64,000 bases of DNA from positions 5,206,001 to 5,270,000 of the forward strand of contig NC_088304.1 of NCBI RefSeq assembly GCF_032854445.1, given 5' to 3'. Positions within the stretch are counted from its first letter, which is position 1. The number at the start of each line of letters is the position of its first letter. Origin of the DNA: Liolophura sinensis. Its lineage: Eukaryota; Mollusca; Polyplacophora; Chitonida; Chitonidae. The notes below the pieces were generated by a model. That model saw nothing but the letters and a program-made list of their open reading frames with translations. It was not told the origin of the DNA and ran no database searches. Positions 49,549 through 62,800 of the stretch are shown piece by piece. Made by a program: the position numbers and the translations under genes.

Positions 49549-49789
49549 CTGCAGAGGAAGTAAGAAAGGGTTTAGTACTTTATTAATGTATGTTGTTGTT
49601 GTTTTTATTGATACAGCAGGCCTGTACATGATTTTGTATTATAAACAAAAATAAAACTGAATGACTTTTCGAGAATCAGATTTGTGTATTTATATTATGT
49701 GTTTTTGTTGGTAAAGGCTCTGTTGGAAAGACCCACTTTTGTGCACATTATTTATTTCATTGTTGTTTAATGCTACACCTGAGAATGTC

Positions 49790-49885
49790 TTATACAAGGA
49801 TGACCTGTTTTATTGGAGGAGGAAATCAAAGTGCCAAGGGCAAACCATCGACTTTTGGCAAGTTACTGACAGACTTTTCCACGTT
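49790..49885 (-). mobile_element. Decayed SINE fragment
   Basis: TATTGGAGGAGGAAATCAAA, CCAAGGGCAAACCATCGAC and TTACTGACAGACTTTTCCACG match the reversed SINE body at low identity. Confidence 0.5.
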
Positions 49886-50159
49886 AAATATGCACACTAT
49901 ATTGATGGAAGAGAAATCAGAAAACCTCCTGACCAGCAAGCATAGATTGAATGCGAATGAAAAGAACAGACGTTTGTACAAAAAGTACATCTCTTATTTC
50001 ATTTATATTTTACAGCATGCAATATGTTTTATTTGACTGTGGCCAGGTGTAGGTGTGGTGGAAACTTTTTCTACCTGTCTCTAGCCATTGGTGTTTTCTA
50101 CAGAGCAATGGATTTAGTCTGTGTTATGTTCCTTCAATCTGCCCAATGACAATAAGGAA

Positions 50160-50300
50160 CACAGACTACATATATACTGAGATTAATATAACACACATAT
50201 TATATATTTGTCCCATATATATTACATTAGTCCCGGATATATATATTATATATTCGTCCAAGATATATATATTATATATTTGTCCCACATATATATTACC
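50160..50300. repeat. AT-rich palindromic tandem region
   Basis: Several imperfect units of TATATATATTATATATT separated by TCGTCC or TGTCCC give about four short repeats, each able to fold on itself. Confidence 0.7.
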
Positions 50301-50976
50301 TGTATCAACTTCAGTACAGGACACCATTCGTCCAGTCAGAAACCTCAGTTAGTGAAATAATTACTTATAGACTTGATTGTAGAGATTTTGAATAATCACT
50401 TTATACTGGGACTAAGTCCCAGCTTTAAATGAAAAACAAACAATAAAGAATGAGGTCTGAGCTAAACAACGCAGTTTACTGAGTGTTATACAGCTGTACA
50501 ATTAGACATGGCAGGGCAATAAATAAAGCAGGAATTTACACTCCATAGGATATACACATCAGATCTGAAATGAGACAACTGTTAAATGAGCAGAAATCAT
50601 TCAACTAATATCAGCGGCTAGTACAAAATCTCGTACACATTTGACTACATTCATGTACAGGCTTGTGATGGAGCACTCGTATACTTTGCAGCACATCTAG
50701 GTTAAGAATGAAGTCGGCAGCAGCAAATGTGCTGAAGTACATCTACATTTTATTGCTGTCAAAACGAATACCCCAAATCTGCTAGAACAGTGGCTGAAAA
50801 TTAATGATACTTACTTTCTAAAGTTCAAACTTATAGTCTGGGACTTAAGGAAGATATTAACCCAACTGGAATAGAACTGAATATTGTTCATTTCTGAACA
50901 TGTGAACCAAGGAATTAGGTGACATGCTTCATATACATGTAGGTTAACTGGAGAGCTGACCCCTTCCCCATGACCT

Positions 50977-51121
50977 TTGTTACATGTATATGATTTGTGA
51001 CAGTGTGCAGTATATACCTGTATTTTGTTACATGTATATGATTTGTTACAATGTACAGTATATACCTGTGTTTTGTTACATGTATATGATTTGTTACAAT
51101 GTACAGTATATACCTGTATTT
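50977..51121. repeat. 48-bp direct repeat, 3 copies
   Basis: Three tandem units contain TTGTTACATGTATATGATTT and ACAGTATATACCTGT. The first copy differs by a few substitutions. Confidence 0.93.
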
Positions 51122-52135
51122 GACATATCATCCACATCCAGATCAATGTATACAATGTGATGTGGTTTTCGTTGCCAGAAAATAAAGTGTTATAATTTAA
51201 TGCCAGGGAGAGTTTACCTACTCATTCTAGACAACATACTACAAAGACCTTCAGAGTACTTTGGGACAGTGTGGAAATCAGCTGCTATGCTTGTAAATCA
51301 TACCTAAACTCAGTTTAGCTTTTTAGAGAGGTTCGTAAAATGTCTTGCGTAGATTTCCTGGTTGAAATTCACATGTTAGAACACAAAGAAGACATCAGCT
51401 AATGACATGAGAACCAGAGGCCAATGTTAATATAATTCTGATTTACCCATGCCACATCCAGGAGAGGGAGGGAAATGGAATAGCTGACCCTCTGTCTGTA
51501 AGAACATGGGTGGATAAAACTCTCATCTGGATTACTGCTATTAGTTGTTGCAACACTGATGTGACCTTTGTTTTTTCCCAAGATTTTTGGAGCTTTTTTT
51601 CCCCCTCAAATTTGTTTCTGATTTAATGTTCAGAGCCAGGGCATTTGACATGTGGTTCAAGACAAAGTCACTAACTTTCCAAGCAAAATGGGTATCAGAG
51701 TGTTTCAGGAAAATGAAAATTTGCTGAAATGTTCAACAGTACATTAGATCTAACTCGGTTTGATGATGATCCCTAAGGTATGAGGTCAAACTAGGAAAAT
51801 TACAACAGATATACGCACATACTTGAACATATGCAGATCTTTTAGGAGCCATGCAATTCTATTATACTGCTTACCATACTTGCTAAAATAAACCAAATCC
51901 AGATCAATAAAAATAAAGAAAAAAGTGATGAACTATACAAGTATAAATAATCAAATTTCATTACAAATCCATGTATAAAATGTACTTCGACTAATTATGA
52001 AATCTAAATTGCAGAAATTCATTAATTCCAACATCACAAGGGGCGTGCTGTGCACTAGTCTGCTGAGAATATTGGAATTCAGTAGAAGACATAAAACAAG
52101 TGAAATGCACTGTGTATATCGGCAGAACTGACGTA

Positions 52136-52300
52136 CTGTAATTCTTCAACCTTTTCGAAATTTATCCATACGATTATTATGAAAATGAGGCTAAAATGAT
52201 TTGTTTGTGTCACCGAAGCTGCAAGCTTTCTAAAACTGTGCAAATTATTTCTCTACACCCAATCGTTCTCTCAGAACGTTTTAAAATACTGGTTGCTCAG
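52136..52300 (+). repeat. Dispersed repeat family A, copy 2
   Basis: It runs from CTGTAATTCTTCAACCTTTT to AAATACTGGTTGCTC and is collinear with 12480-12660. Confidence 0.68.
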
Positions 52301-53213
52301 GCGACTAAAATGTTTTAAGAACTAAGATGTTCACCGTAAATATCTATTAAACATTATGAGACAGATGCATATAGATTAAATGACGCTTCAGTTGTCTTGG
52401 AACATGTAATTTTTTTGATGCCTTTTCTGACATTATGACAAAACCACTAAAACAGGAAAAACTGTATGCTCTATCAATGTCAAGGAAAACATCAGCTCTG
52501 AAAATCAGACCTTTTTCTGAAACAACTTATAACAAAATCAGTGAAAATGTTGGCGAAAACATTTTTGACATCATTTCTGATACTGAAAACAATACTAGTA
52601 TATATGTATTTAAGATCAGTGGGAATTTAAGCACAAATGACTGGTATATATCATATTGGTGGTCGAACGTGCTACTTTAGGTCCAAAGTTAACGCCATGT
52701 AAGTTGTATAAAAAAGGAGGCACTTTGGTAATAGGGACGGAGCAATCAGATTGTTACGGATGTTTATAATCAACACCAACATCTTCATGGGGAGGTTTTG
52801 GATCATTTTGATTTGTATTAAGAACAAAGGTATACACAAATGTGAAATAAAATGTTCCAAATTAAAACTTAAAAAACAACTTTAAAAAAGTAACTAAATT
52901 ACATTGATTTTGTAGACTGTGACCAAAATAAATCATCATAGACAGTTTACAATGGTTTTCGTTTTCAAACATACAGCACCATTATCCACAAATTACCATA
53001 AATCACTATCTGAAAAAGAATCATTACAAAAATAAGCGATCTTGTATTCCGATCAAAGTTTCATACAAAAATGTGAGCTTTTTGAGCAAACAATGAATTT
53101 CTTCAGTTAACTCATTTTAAATTCTGCCAATGGCCACTCAGCATCACACAGAGAAAACAGACAGATTTCTCTGCTTACACCATCAGCACAAAAACATAGG
53201 AATAACAGTTTCA

Positions 53214-53360
53214 TATTTATCTGATTGGTGTTTCATGTAGTACGCGAGAACTTTTCACCCACACGAGGGCAGTCTGTTTTATGAGGGGGGAGGGGGGAGG
53301 GGGGGGGGTAAATTACTCAGCTTTGGGAAGTAACTGATGAACTTTCCTCCAAGTGACACA
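53214..53360 (-). mobile_element. Decayed SINE with G-rich tract
   Basis: It starts ATTTATCTGATTGGTGTTTC, like the reversed tail of the SINE family, then diverges into a G-rich run at about 53285-53309. Confidence 0.55.
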
Positions 53361-53663
53361 TGAGTAAGTCATGTGTCCAAGGAACTTGGTGTAACATGAC
53401 ATGAATGGCTGAATAACTACTGCTGACCACTTACTGCCACAGAGGCCAATAGAACAGGTCAGTAGAGGTGGGGGAATCTTGGAATTCATATATGTACATG
53501 TATATCGAGAATTTCAATATTCCCTAAAAGTGTTTGTGTAACAATGAACGTTCATTGGGACAGCATTAGTTAATTTACTGTCCACTTCATATTTTGAACA
53601 GGCCCGACATGACTTAAGAGATGACTTAATCTCAGAGTTAGAAAGTATCTGAATGCTCAGGGG

Positions 53664-56600
53664 TTATGAGCGTTTATCCATGACAACGTTGCCTTCTTTG
53701 TCTTTCACCCGAATCCGTCCGTTTGAGTAGCGCGTTTCCTGTCGCCCGTCGGGGAACACTGTTTTAACCGTGCCATCTGGGTACTCACGTTTCTGGAGAG
53801 CAAAAACATGTGATTCATGGGTGAGAAAAGTTTCTTCAGTGATAAAATAAAAAAAAAAAAAATGAAAGGTGTTCTACAATGATCAAGTTTATCCTTAGAA
53901 CAGTGAGAAAACTTCATTTTGTAACAAACCAAAGTCAAATATAGAAAAAAATTGGAGGTTCTGACCCCAAATGTTAATTGTAACCGTGCAAGAAATCTGA
54001 TACAAAGCAACTCAAAATGATACATTCTTACAGTTTTTAAGTCTGTGAATGAAACAAATTCGTATGAAAACTAAAACTTTTTAAAGGTAAACCATCATGA
54101 ACATTATCTTTCTCGTTCATTTTACTCGTTAGCTTTAATATAGCTGTAGTAGTCTGGGAGCCCAAATGTTTTTCAGAACTAATATGGCTCTAGATAACCC
54201 TCAAAACATCCAGTTATACAAATGCAATACCGTACAGTCCTACAAACGAAGAGAAAAGGTTTGTTGATACTATCCTCTGCAATTTAATCAAATTGTGCTC
54301 CTTATGCTGGAAGGCGGCCAGCATTAGGGTGGGAGGAAACCAGACAAGGGGTGGGAGGAAACCAGACAAGGGGTGGGAGGAAGCTAGACAAGGGGTGGGA
54401 GGAAATCAGACAAGGTCTGGGGGAATCCCACCACCATACACAGGTTGTTGGCAGACCTTCCCAGGTACAACCGGAAAGGAAGCCATGCAAAGCTGGACGA
54501 TCAGTGACTACAATGACTTACATGTAACTACAAATCAGTACACTGGATCAAAAGTTAAGTTAAGATTGAAAAAGCAAACTGTAAAACGTATGTCAGATAA
54601 CATAGAATTGATAAAAAAAAAGTTCACTCCTGAAAACCTCAAATCTGAGGCTAAACCCAGCAGAGTTATCTACCTTGAATTGCTGAGTGTGAATCTCCCT
54701 CTGTCCATTAGGGAACTCTATAGTCTTGTCCCCAGACTTCTCCACACGTATCACTGTACCATCTGTAAAGACGCTCTCCTCTACCCCGCTGGGGAATAGG
54801 TACTTGACAGTCTGGTCTGGGAAGGTAATCTCCTTAGTGCCGTCAGGGTAATGCTTCTCTACCTGGTTACTGTAACAACGTGATCACAGAGTTAGGACTG
54901 TATGACAGATGGACTCAATGAATAAATGAACTGGGGTTACAGAACACACGAAAAGGTACCATAAAATGAAGAGTACGATTTTAATCAAAATGAAGAAAGA
55001 GGTAAAGAAAAAAAATATGAAGTTTCAATTTATATTTTTGAGGCATATGTTATATTTCCTAATAACGCCTCTATTTCACACATAATTTCCATAAACGGCC
55101 AGGAATATTCGGAAATGAGGTCATGGACGAACATTCCGTGTACAGGTGAACATGCTCTGTACAGATGAACATACCGTGAATGGATGAACATACTGTGAAT
55201 GCGGTATATCCTGAAGTCCCAATATGTTTTACAAAGACTCGGAAGTTTACTCTTACAAAATATGTGACACATGACACATAATGAGTGAGCAAGATGTGAC
55301 TTACTTGGGGAACTGTAGTATCTCCAGACCGTCAGGGTAGGTGGAGTGGGTTGTCTGGGCCTCTGAGTAGTAATACACCTGAGAACGTAACACAAGGAAC
55401 AAGGTTTAACAAGGTTCATACACTTAAAAGATTTCAAATTCCCAGGTTTTTTCAAAACTTTAACAGGCCCAAAATTGAAATTTTCAAGCTGCTTCCTGAA
55501 AACCAAACTGGGAAGAGTGAAACAGATCTCAGATCTATATTGTATAGCATTTATTCGCCTCTAAAAATGTACCATTTAGAGCAAAATTTTACCTCTTTTC
55601 TTTCACATGTAGACACAGCAGTTCTGTTGAGAGGAGGCTGTCTGTGAGACCATTGCTCAAGGGATCCATGGACTTCAAGCAGAAGCCATTATACTACTTA
55701 GCCAGCCAATGCCCAAAACTCTACCCTCTGCAGACCACTGGCCAAGAACTGCTGGAACAGCTGATGATATGTCTGTGAACTGGGAGTGTTGCTGATGTTG
55801 TGTTGTGGCAGAAAGGTCCTAATCTGATACTTGAAACTACATATTTACTTACTACATTGATAAGCGCCCAGTTAGACTGAAAGCTTGGGGAATATGTAAG
55901 TTTGTTAAAGGAGATATGTAAGTTTGTTACAGACAGACACAAATGCCAAGGCATGCACTTCTGAAAAGTGTTAGCTACTAAGTTTTTCTAAATTTCTTCA
56001 GTCTTACACGAGACAGAAAGGGAAGACAAACTTACCACTCGTTGGTCAGCCATGATCTGTTTGACATCGCCATTGAAGAAACTGACGATGATGGACTGGC
56101 CGTCAGAGGAAATCTCTTTCCGGGTCCCGTTAGAAAATAGAATCTCCCTCGCACCTGTGTTAAAAATCCGCTCCAGCTGAACAAAAACAGAGAACATTTT
56201 CACTACACCTAAAAAACAATCGCTAGCATTTCACTGGCTACAACATGGGTGGATATTCCAGTGTACAAATGAATATGTCACCTGCTTCCAAAATAATATG
56301 AAACTCGCCACATGATAATAACCACTTTTAACTGTTATCTGTTTAAAAAGCAAGATGGTTGAGACCTGAGTCTACAAAATTTCAGAGCACAAGGTGATTT
56401 CTATATTTCATTCATCTAAAGAAGTTCTCAATCATATGACGGAGCTCGGTACTATGCACGGAAAAAACAGCTGTGCTCAAAGGAAACCACAAACGTTTGC
56501 CAGACACCTGATAAATCTCCTGACTTCAAAGTAACAGTCAAACTGGCGAGAGCTGGATTTGAACCTGAGACAACATTAATCAGGGGCCGATCAGCTTCCG

Positions 56601-56857
56601 TGAAACTAAAGGTATACGTAAATGAGGGCCCCCAACCAAAGAGGCGATATAGGCACGGGAGAGGAAAAGTCTGCTCACATAATCACTATAATAAATCCAC
56701 CAAACAAAACCTTACTTTTCCATCTGGATGCTGAATTTCCTCGTAATCCACGCCTTTATCTATTGAGGATTTGTCAATGTCAAAACGGGCAGCCATTTTG
56801 CGTGAATGCGGCGGGACCCGGTGCTCAAACTCTGACACACTCGGCACTTCAGACACA
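53664..56857 (-). CDS. CENPJ: CENPJ exons for the TCP/G-box beta domain
   Basis: Five exons (56857-56716, 56176-56036, 55378-55305, 54869-54674, 53792-53664) encode EEIQHPDGK through VVMDKRS. Repeated strand-turn phrases with Asp-Gly or Asn-Gly turns ([48 protein letters not shown]) are the signature of the solvent-exposed single beta-sheet. No strand appears to be missing compared with the family, so this domain should bind its STIL-type partner. Confidence 0.93.
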
Positions 56858-59800
56858 CTGTTAACACAAAAACATGATTTACTGTAAATTTTCAATCTCT
56901 TCAACCGCCAAAGCACTTTTTTCTGCTGAATTAATGCATACAATTATTATGAAAATGATGTCAAAATTGCTTTCTTTGTGTCATTAAAGATGCTAGCTTT
57001 ATAAAACTGTGAAAACTATTTCACACAACTCAATTCTCTCAAAATGTTTCAAAATATTAACAGCAAAAGACCGAAGAACAAGGGTACTCCTGTGACGTTA
57101 TTTCAGATTTAACACCATGCAACAGAGTGGCCGAAATCAAAACTACCTCCACAATTAATCATTAATAAAGCTTGAATTTGACTGGTGATTTGTGTGGTTT
57201 CCTAAGATCCCTGACGAACTTTTGATGCTGCAACATTACAGGTACATGTATGGTTTTTTAAGTCCCTTCCAGCCATGAAATTATGTATCAATTGTGATTC
57301 TACTGCTACTGATCACAACAGCATCTATCTGAATTTACTGCTATTTTCAGTTTCTTTTCTTTCATTCATTTATTTATTTGATTGGTGTTTTACGCCGTAC
57401 TCAAGAATATTCCATTTATATAAAGGTGGCCAGCATTATGGCGGGAGGAAACGCGGCAGAGCCTGTGCGAAATCCACAACCATATGCAGATTGCTGGCTG
57501 ACCTTTCCACGTAGGGCCGGATAGGAAGTCAGCATGAGCTGGATTTGAACTCACTGCGACCTCATTGATGGGAGGCCAATTCTTTCCTTTCAGTCTGTTA
57601 TTCATAAAATAAATAAAAGCACCGTAACATGAAATTGGCAACACCTAAGACAAAGCTTAATATTTTTTATCAAACAACCATTTAAAACAATCTTTCCACA
57701 GAACAGTTTAAGCAAAGTGAAAGGTGGTCATCGTACTCACAGCTGTGGGAGGGCCTCGGCTGTGATCTGCCTTCTGGGAACATCTTCTGTCAGCGATGTC
57801 CTCATGTTATTGCCTGGCCTTTCTGAATGACTCCTCTTGTGACTGGTTGATTTGGACGGGGAATTCAATTTATCTGATTTGTGATTAGTTGAGACTGGCT
57901 TGCCACTCTTTGGTCTTTGGTGATTGGCTGAGTTGGGCCGGTCTGGCTTCTGATTGGTGACTTGACCAGGTTTCTTGCCATCAGTTTTGGATATGTGAGA
58001 TGGAGGATTTCTGGACACCTTTTTCTTCTCGTCTAAAGTAAGCATCAAAGGAAGAGGTAAGTGCAAACAATTAATCACAAATTCACACCGAAACACATAA
58101 ATTTAAAGTCATTACTTGTTCAAGTATTAAATTCACAAAAATGATTAAACACATAATGCTTGACTTACATTATCTCACAGCAGATAATAATATTGAGAAG
58201 CACCATCAGAAATTTAAATACATCAGACATTCACTACTGTAAAAATTTAAACAGCTCAAACTGGCTGCTATACTGAAACATGTAAGGGTTTGAGTACCGG
58301 TCACAAAATTTAACTATTATTCTACTCTCATTGTTCACATGATGGTGTAAGGCTCTTACAAGCCCTGATAAACCTCAAGCAAACATACATGAGGCCATTT
58401 CCCAGGGTTTGTCTTACCTCAACACCACTTGTCCTCCACTAATATGGTAGGCAAATTTGTACATGGCATGTAGGAAAGTTTATCAGTTGCTTGCCACGGG
58501 TCAGTGGATTATTCTCATTTAATCCGCCAACAAAACTTACTACTTCTAATGTAAAAGTGATAAATTCTTGGTTGTTAACCAGCAACAGTTAACAAAAACG
58601 TAAAATTAAACAGTAACTTTACCTCTGACCGGATCTACTTCCTCTTCAGAGTCCGTGTTGATAAAACCAAAGCCATTAGTGACAGAGTTAGAGGCTGAGC
58701 CCAGGGCAGGAGTAGATCTGGAGGGAGGGGCAGACGCCTGGGAGAAGAACCGCTCTGTGGCCTGGGGGAGGGGGAAAAAGAGAAACTGGGTGGTCAACTA
58801 TCAATAATGAAGAACTGTGGTTTTCATAACACGCCTCTAGAATCAACTGAAGATATGTAGACAAAACTACAAAAGCACGAATTGTGGACACATATCAATA
58901 CTTGTACATACACTCCTCTCAGATGTATATAACAGCAGAAGTTTTCAACAGGTGTTCTCTGCCTGGTGGCAGAACAGGTATCTGAATACGGGCTTTTGCA
59001 TCCAAACAATATTCATTATTACATCTCCAAATGCTCTGACACAACGTCACACAAGTCAAAACTGTTTTAAAACACAAATTCTATTTCTTAAACTTTAACA
59101 TGTCACCATGCTACATAACTGAATAAATCTAAAGGAATTTTTTTTACAAACAAATTGCCTGAAAAAAATCACACTTCGTCCATTGTCTCCCTCCAAATAA
59201 ATTTGGTCTTACAGACAATGGACAATCAACTACAGAAAATCTCGATGACCTTGAGGGTTAGGTAGCTGACCTTGTTGGCCTGTTCCTTCTGTAGCCACTC
59301 TAGACGTTTCTTCTCCAGAAGTTTGATCTCCTCCTTGAGTTCACTATTCTCTTGTTCTACTTCCTCTAGCCGACTCTTCAGACGGCTCGTGTTGGATGAC
59401 CAGCGAGATTCCTTTCTCTTCAGTTCCTCCTGGAGGTCGGATAACTGAAACACACAGAGACAAAATCACAATATTTACGCTTATGTTTTTGCAGCTGTTT
59501 ATGCGTCTGTCTGTCTGTCTGCACGTTTTGCATGTCAATTTCATCAAAGAAGTTTTGGATGAAAGTCTGTGCACAAGATAGTTTTGGGATAAGGGCCATT
59601 CCAAAAAATTTTTGTTGATCAGGATGCAGATTTGAACAGCAATTTTGTAAAGGATTCTTCACCATTAAGAGACAATAGAGAAATGCAGAGTTGTGTCCCC
59701 TTGTTTGTAGTGATCCAGGGGATTTGTACATTTTGCTGGGAAGCGGTCTGCCTCGCCTCAGATCTTAAATGAAACACTACATTTGGGATGAAGTTAAAAA

Positions 59801-62800
59801 ATCAAATATGTGTCATTATCATTCCAGAAGTCAAGTATGTTCAAGCCATTCTGTTTAACACTGAACTTACCTGTGACCTTAAAGTCTCAATTTCCTCCCT
59901 CTCTTTCTTGTCTGGGACAGCTCGGGCAGCTTTCTGATATTTCTCAAACACCTTCTTCTCATGCCTATGAGAAATAAATCAATACGTAATATCAATGTGA
60001 CAAATGGAATACCTAGGGTCAATGATGAATCCACAACCAGCGACCTCTTGAAATACATGAATGACATGTAGCCTATCTGTCTATACTGCGACATCCCAAA
60101 TGCAGGACTGAACAACACACTATACAGCTCCGGCCTTAATTACGGCAAGCAACGATGACTTTCTTGATTCATACAGCATAAATAACATTATTATACCTCA
60201 CAGACTAATTCTTGGTTTTCAGTGGTCAATACATGGTCACGTGACATTCAGCAAAACGAGGTGTACAATGATAACATGCTCAAGCGAAGTAATGTCACGC
60301 ACACAAAGTAATATCCCACGTTCACAAGGCAATAGCCAACAATTAGGCTTGTATAAAAAATATACAACCAGATGATGGCTAGTACCGCTACAGACATGCA
60401 AATTAAGTAATTTAGTACGAACTGTGCAGGTATAATAAATTATGTGACGCACACTGTGGGACGAGATATCAACTCTCAACAAATGACGGACATCACTTCC
60501 CTCGACCTTACAAAAATTAAAGTATAAATTACACTTCGTGGTGCACCTATACATGAGGAAAAAAAATACAGTACTAACTTGAGTTTCTTCATTTCCTGTG
60601 TCTTAAACTCATTCAATCTCTGGAGTTCTTCATTCTTCTCTTTCTCAAAATCTTCTATTTCTTTCTTCAGTTTTGACAACCCCTAAATGTAACAAAAGTG
60701 TACAGTTGTAACCTTTCTTTCTTCAACAGCCATTCGATTCATCAGAACAGTTAAGTTTATCAAAAATGGTCATAATGTTGACAATCGACAAATCAGCCCA
60801 GCACTTTTCAAGTTTCAATTAAATACAATGAATCATTTAAAAAACAAAGTTCAATTGGACACAATGAATCACTTAAAAAGAAAAAGAGTTTGGAAAGCTT
60901 TAAGTCCAAGCCGTTATAATTTTGTCCAAACTGGGCACAGGGTTCTGAAACTTGAACTTGATCTGTAGCTTCTTATGGTGAGTTAAGTTTTAATTCAATA
61001 CAGTGAAATGTTCTGAGAAAAAGTGTTAAACTGTTAAAGTCAGGCATAATTTTGTCCAAATTGAAGGTACATGTACATGTAGGCTTGTTCTGGTGAAGCC
61101 TTGTGGTGGGTCTCTGTGGCTCAGTTGGTTAGCGTGCTAGTGCAGCGTAATGACCCAGAAGCCTCTCTCCAATGCGGCCGTACGTGGGAAGGTCTACCAA
61201 CAACCTACAGATGGTCGTGGGTGTCCCTTGGGCTTTGCTCGGTTTCTTCCCACCATAATGCTGGCTGCCGTTGTATAAGTGAAATATTCTTGAGTACGGC
61301 GTAAAATGCATAGTTCCCGCGAGTACCCACAGACTGGCTGCTGCAAGAGTAACTCTTTCACAGATTCAAGCTAGCAGGGGCCACAGTGTTTTCTATGAGC
61401 ACTGTATTTGGCTTCATAAACACATGTGCGTTGTCATAGTAACAGAGCAGTGTCCCATATCTCACCTCCTCTCGTTCCTTCCTCAGTCTTTCCAGATTTG
61501 CATTCTCCGCACGGAACTTGTTGATCTCCGTCTCCAACTCTGCCAGCTTGTCTCTCAGTACCTTAGACTGTATGCCATCATTCATGGGAGCCTCCCGTGC
61601 CGCCTGCAGCTTCTCCTGCTGCTCCTGACAGGTGAGAAATACAGCTCTGACTAACATCAAAGACGAAAAGGAGCTAAACTTTTCTCAAAGCCATGGGGAC
61701 ATAAGGTCATGCCCCAAAAACAAAGGCGATGGCAAAATCTTGAAAATGCTGTCTAAAGGCTCAGACTGGCAACTTGACTGACAAACATCTAAACCAGGTA
61801 CCCAGAAAAAATCTCCCCTACCATATGAAGTTATTTTTGAGATACTAAAGATTAAAGATAACAAAATTAACACAAAACCTTAAAGTAGTCAAAGTTTACT
61901 AGGATGTATGTATGGTGATTGCTTCTGGGCCCAGTTATTGGAAAGTCTATTAGCTAACACTGGTACTGAATAATATCTTATGTATAAAATATTAGCCAAA
62001 CTCAGCAGCCAATGCATGTTGCCCAGAGTAAAACAGCAGCAATTTTAATTCATATTAAATATACTGTTGCGCATTTTTTTAAGGCAGAGTACAAACCTGA
62101 AGACTTGGTTTAAAGTTAAATCTGGTATTAACTCTTTAATCCAGTTTTGAACAACTGAGACCTGTACTTTGGAATTTTTCAGTTATTCAGGTTTTAGGCG
62201 GAAGAAACCTGAATACACTGAGTGAATTGAAGTACTAGAGAGCTGGATTCAAGAATGCAAACTCAGTGATAAAAAAAAGTTGGATTCAGTCAGAACACCG
62301 CTTTAGTACAGAGTCCCTGGGAGTAGTGCCACTAAATTAAATGCAACTACAACACACGGTTAAACTTCTGTGACTTACCTGCTGTTTTGGTGAGGGTTTC
62401 TGGGGCCGCAGTTTGGGGAAGAGCTTAGTGATGAGCTTGGACGTAGGGGGAGGGGATGGTTTGCCGGGGGAGGAGAGATCTGTAGCCCCAGATCTCTTTG
62501 GGGAAGAACCTGAACAAAACAAGGCTGGAACTATACACGTAATGATCAACTGAAGGTTATTACATGCATGAAATAACCACATCTGGAGGTTTTTAGTTCT
62601 ACATGTACCTTCTGTTAGCTAAGATCTTAGCTTGCCACATTACTTTTCACAACCACGTCAAAGCTGTTTAGCTATATAATCAGTAATACTGGCATCAAAA
62701 CAGGTAACGTTCCACAAAATTATATTTTGATATTTTCCTTTCCCTTCATGAGCATTTTGTGTTTTAACATTATGGTGACATTCCTTTGTGGCTGGGCTTA

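Larger units (their letters stand above)
48642..53663. other. Convergent 3' region between DHX37 and CENPJ
   Basis: No coding exon is supported here. It must contain both 3' UTRs. Contents: the SINE above, a perfect 14-bp-arm hairpin (49496-49548), a decayed SINE (about 49790-49885, minus), AT-rich palindromic DNA (50160-50300), three 48-bp direct repeats, a family A repeat (52136-52300) and a decayed SINE with a G-rich tract (53214-53360, minus). Confidence 0.7.
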
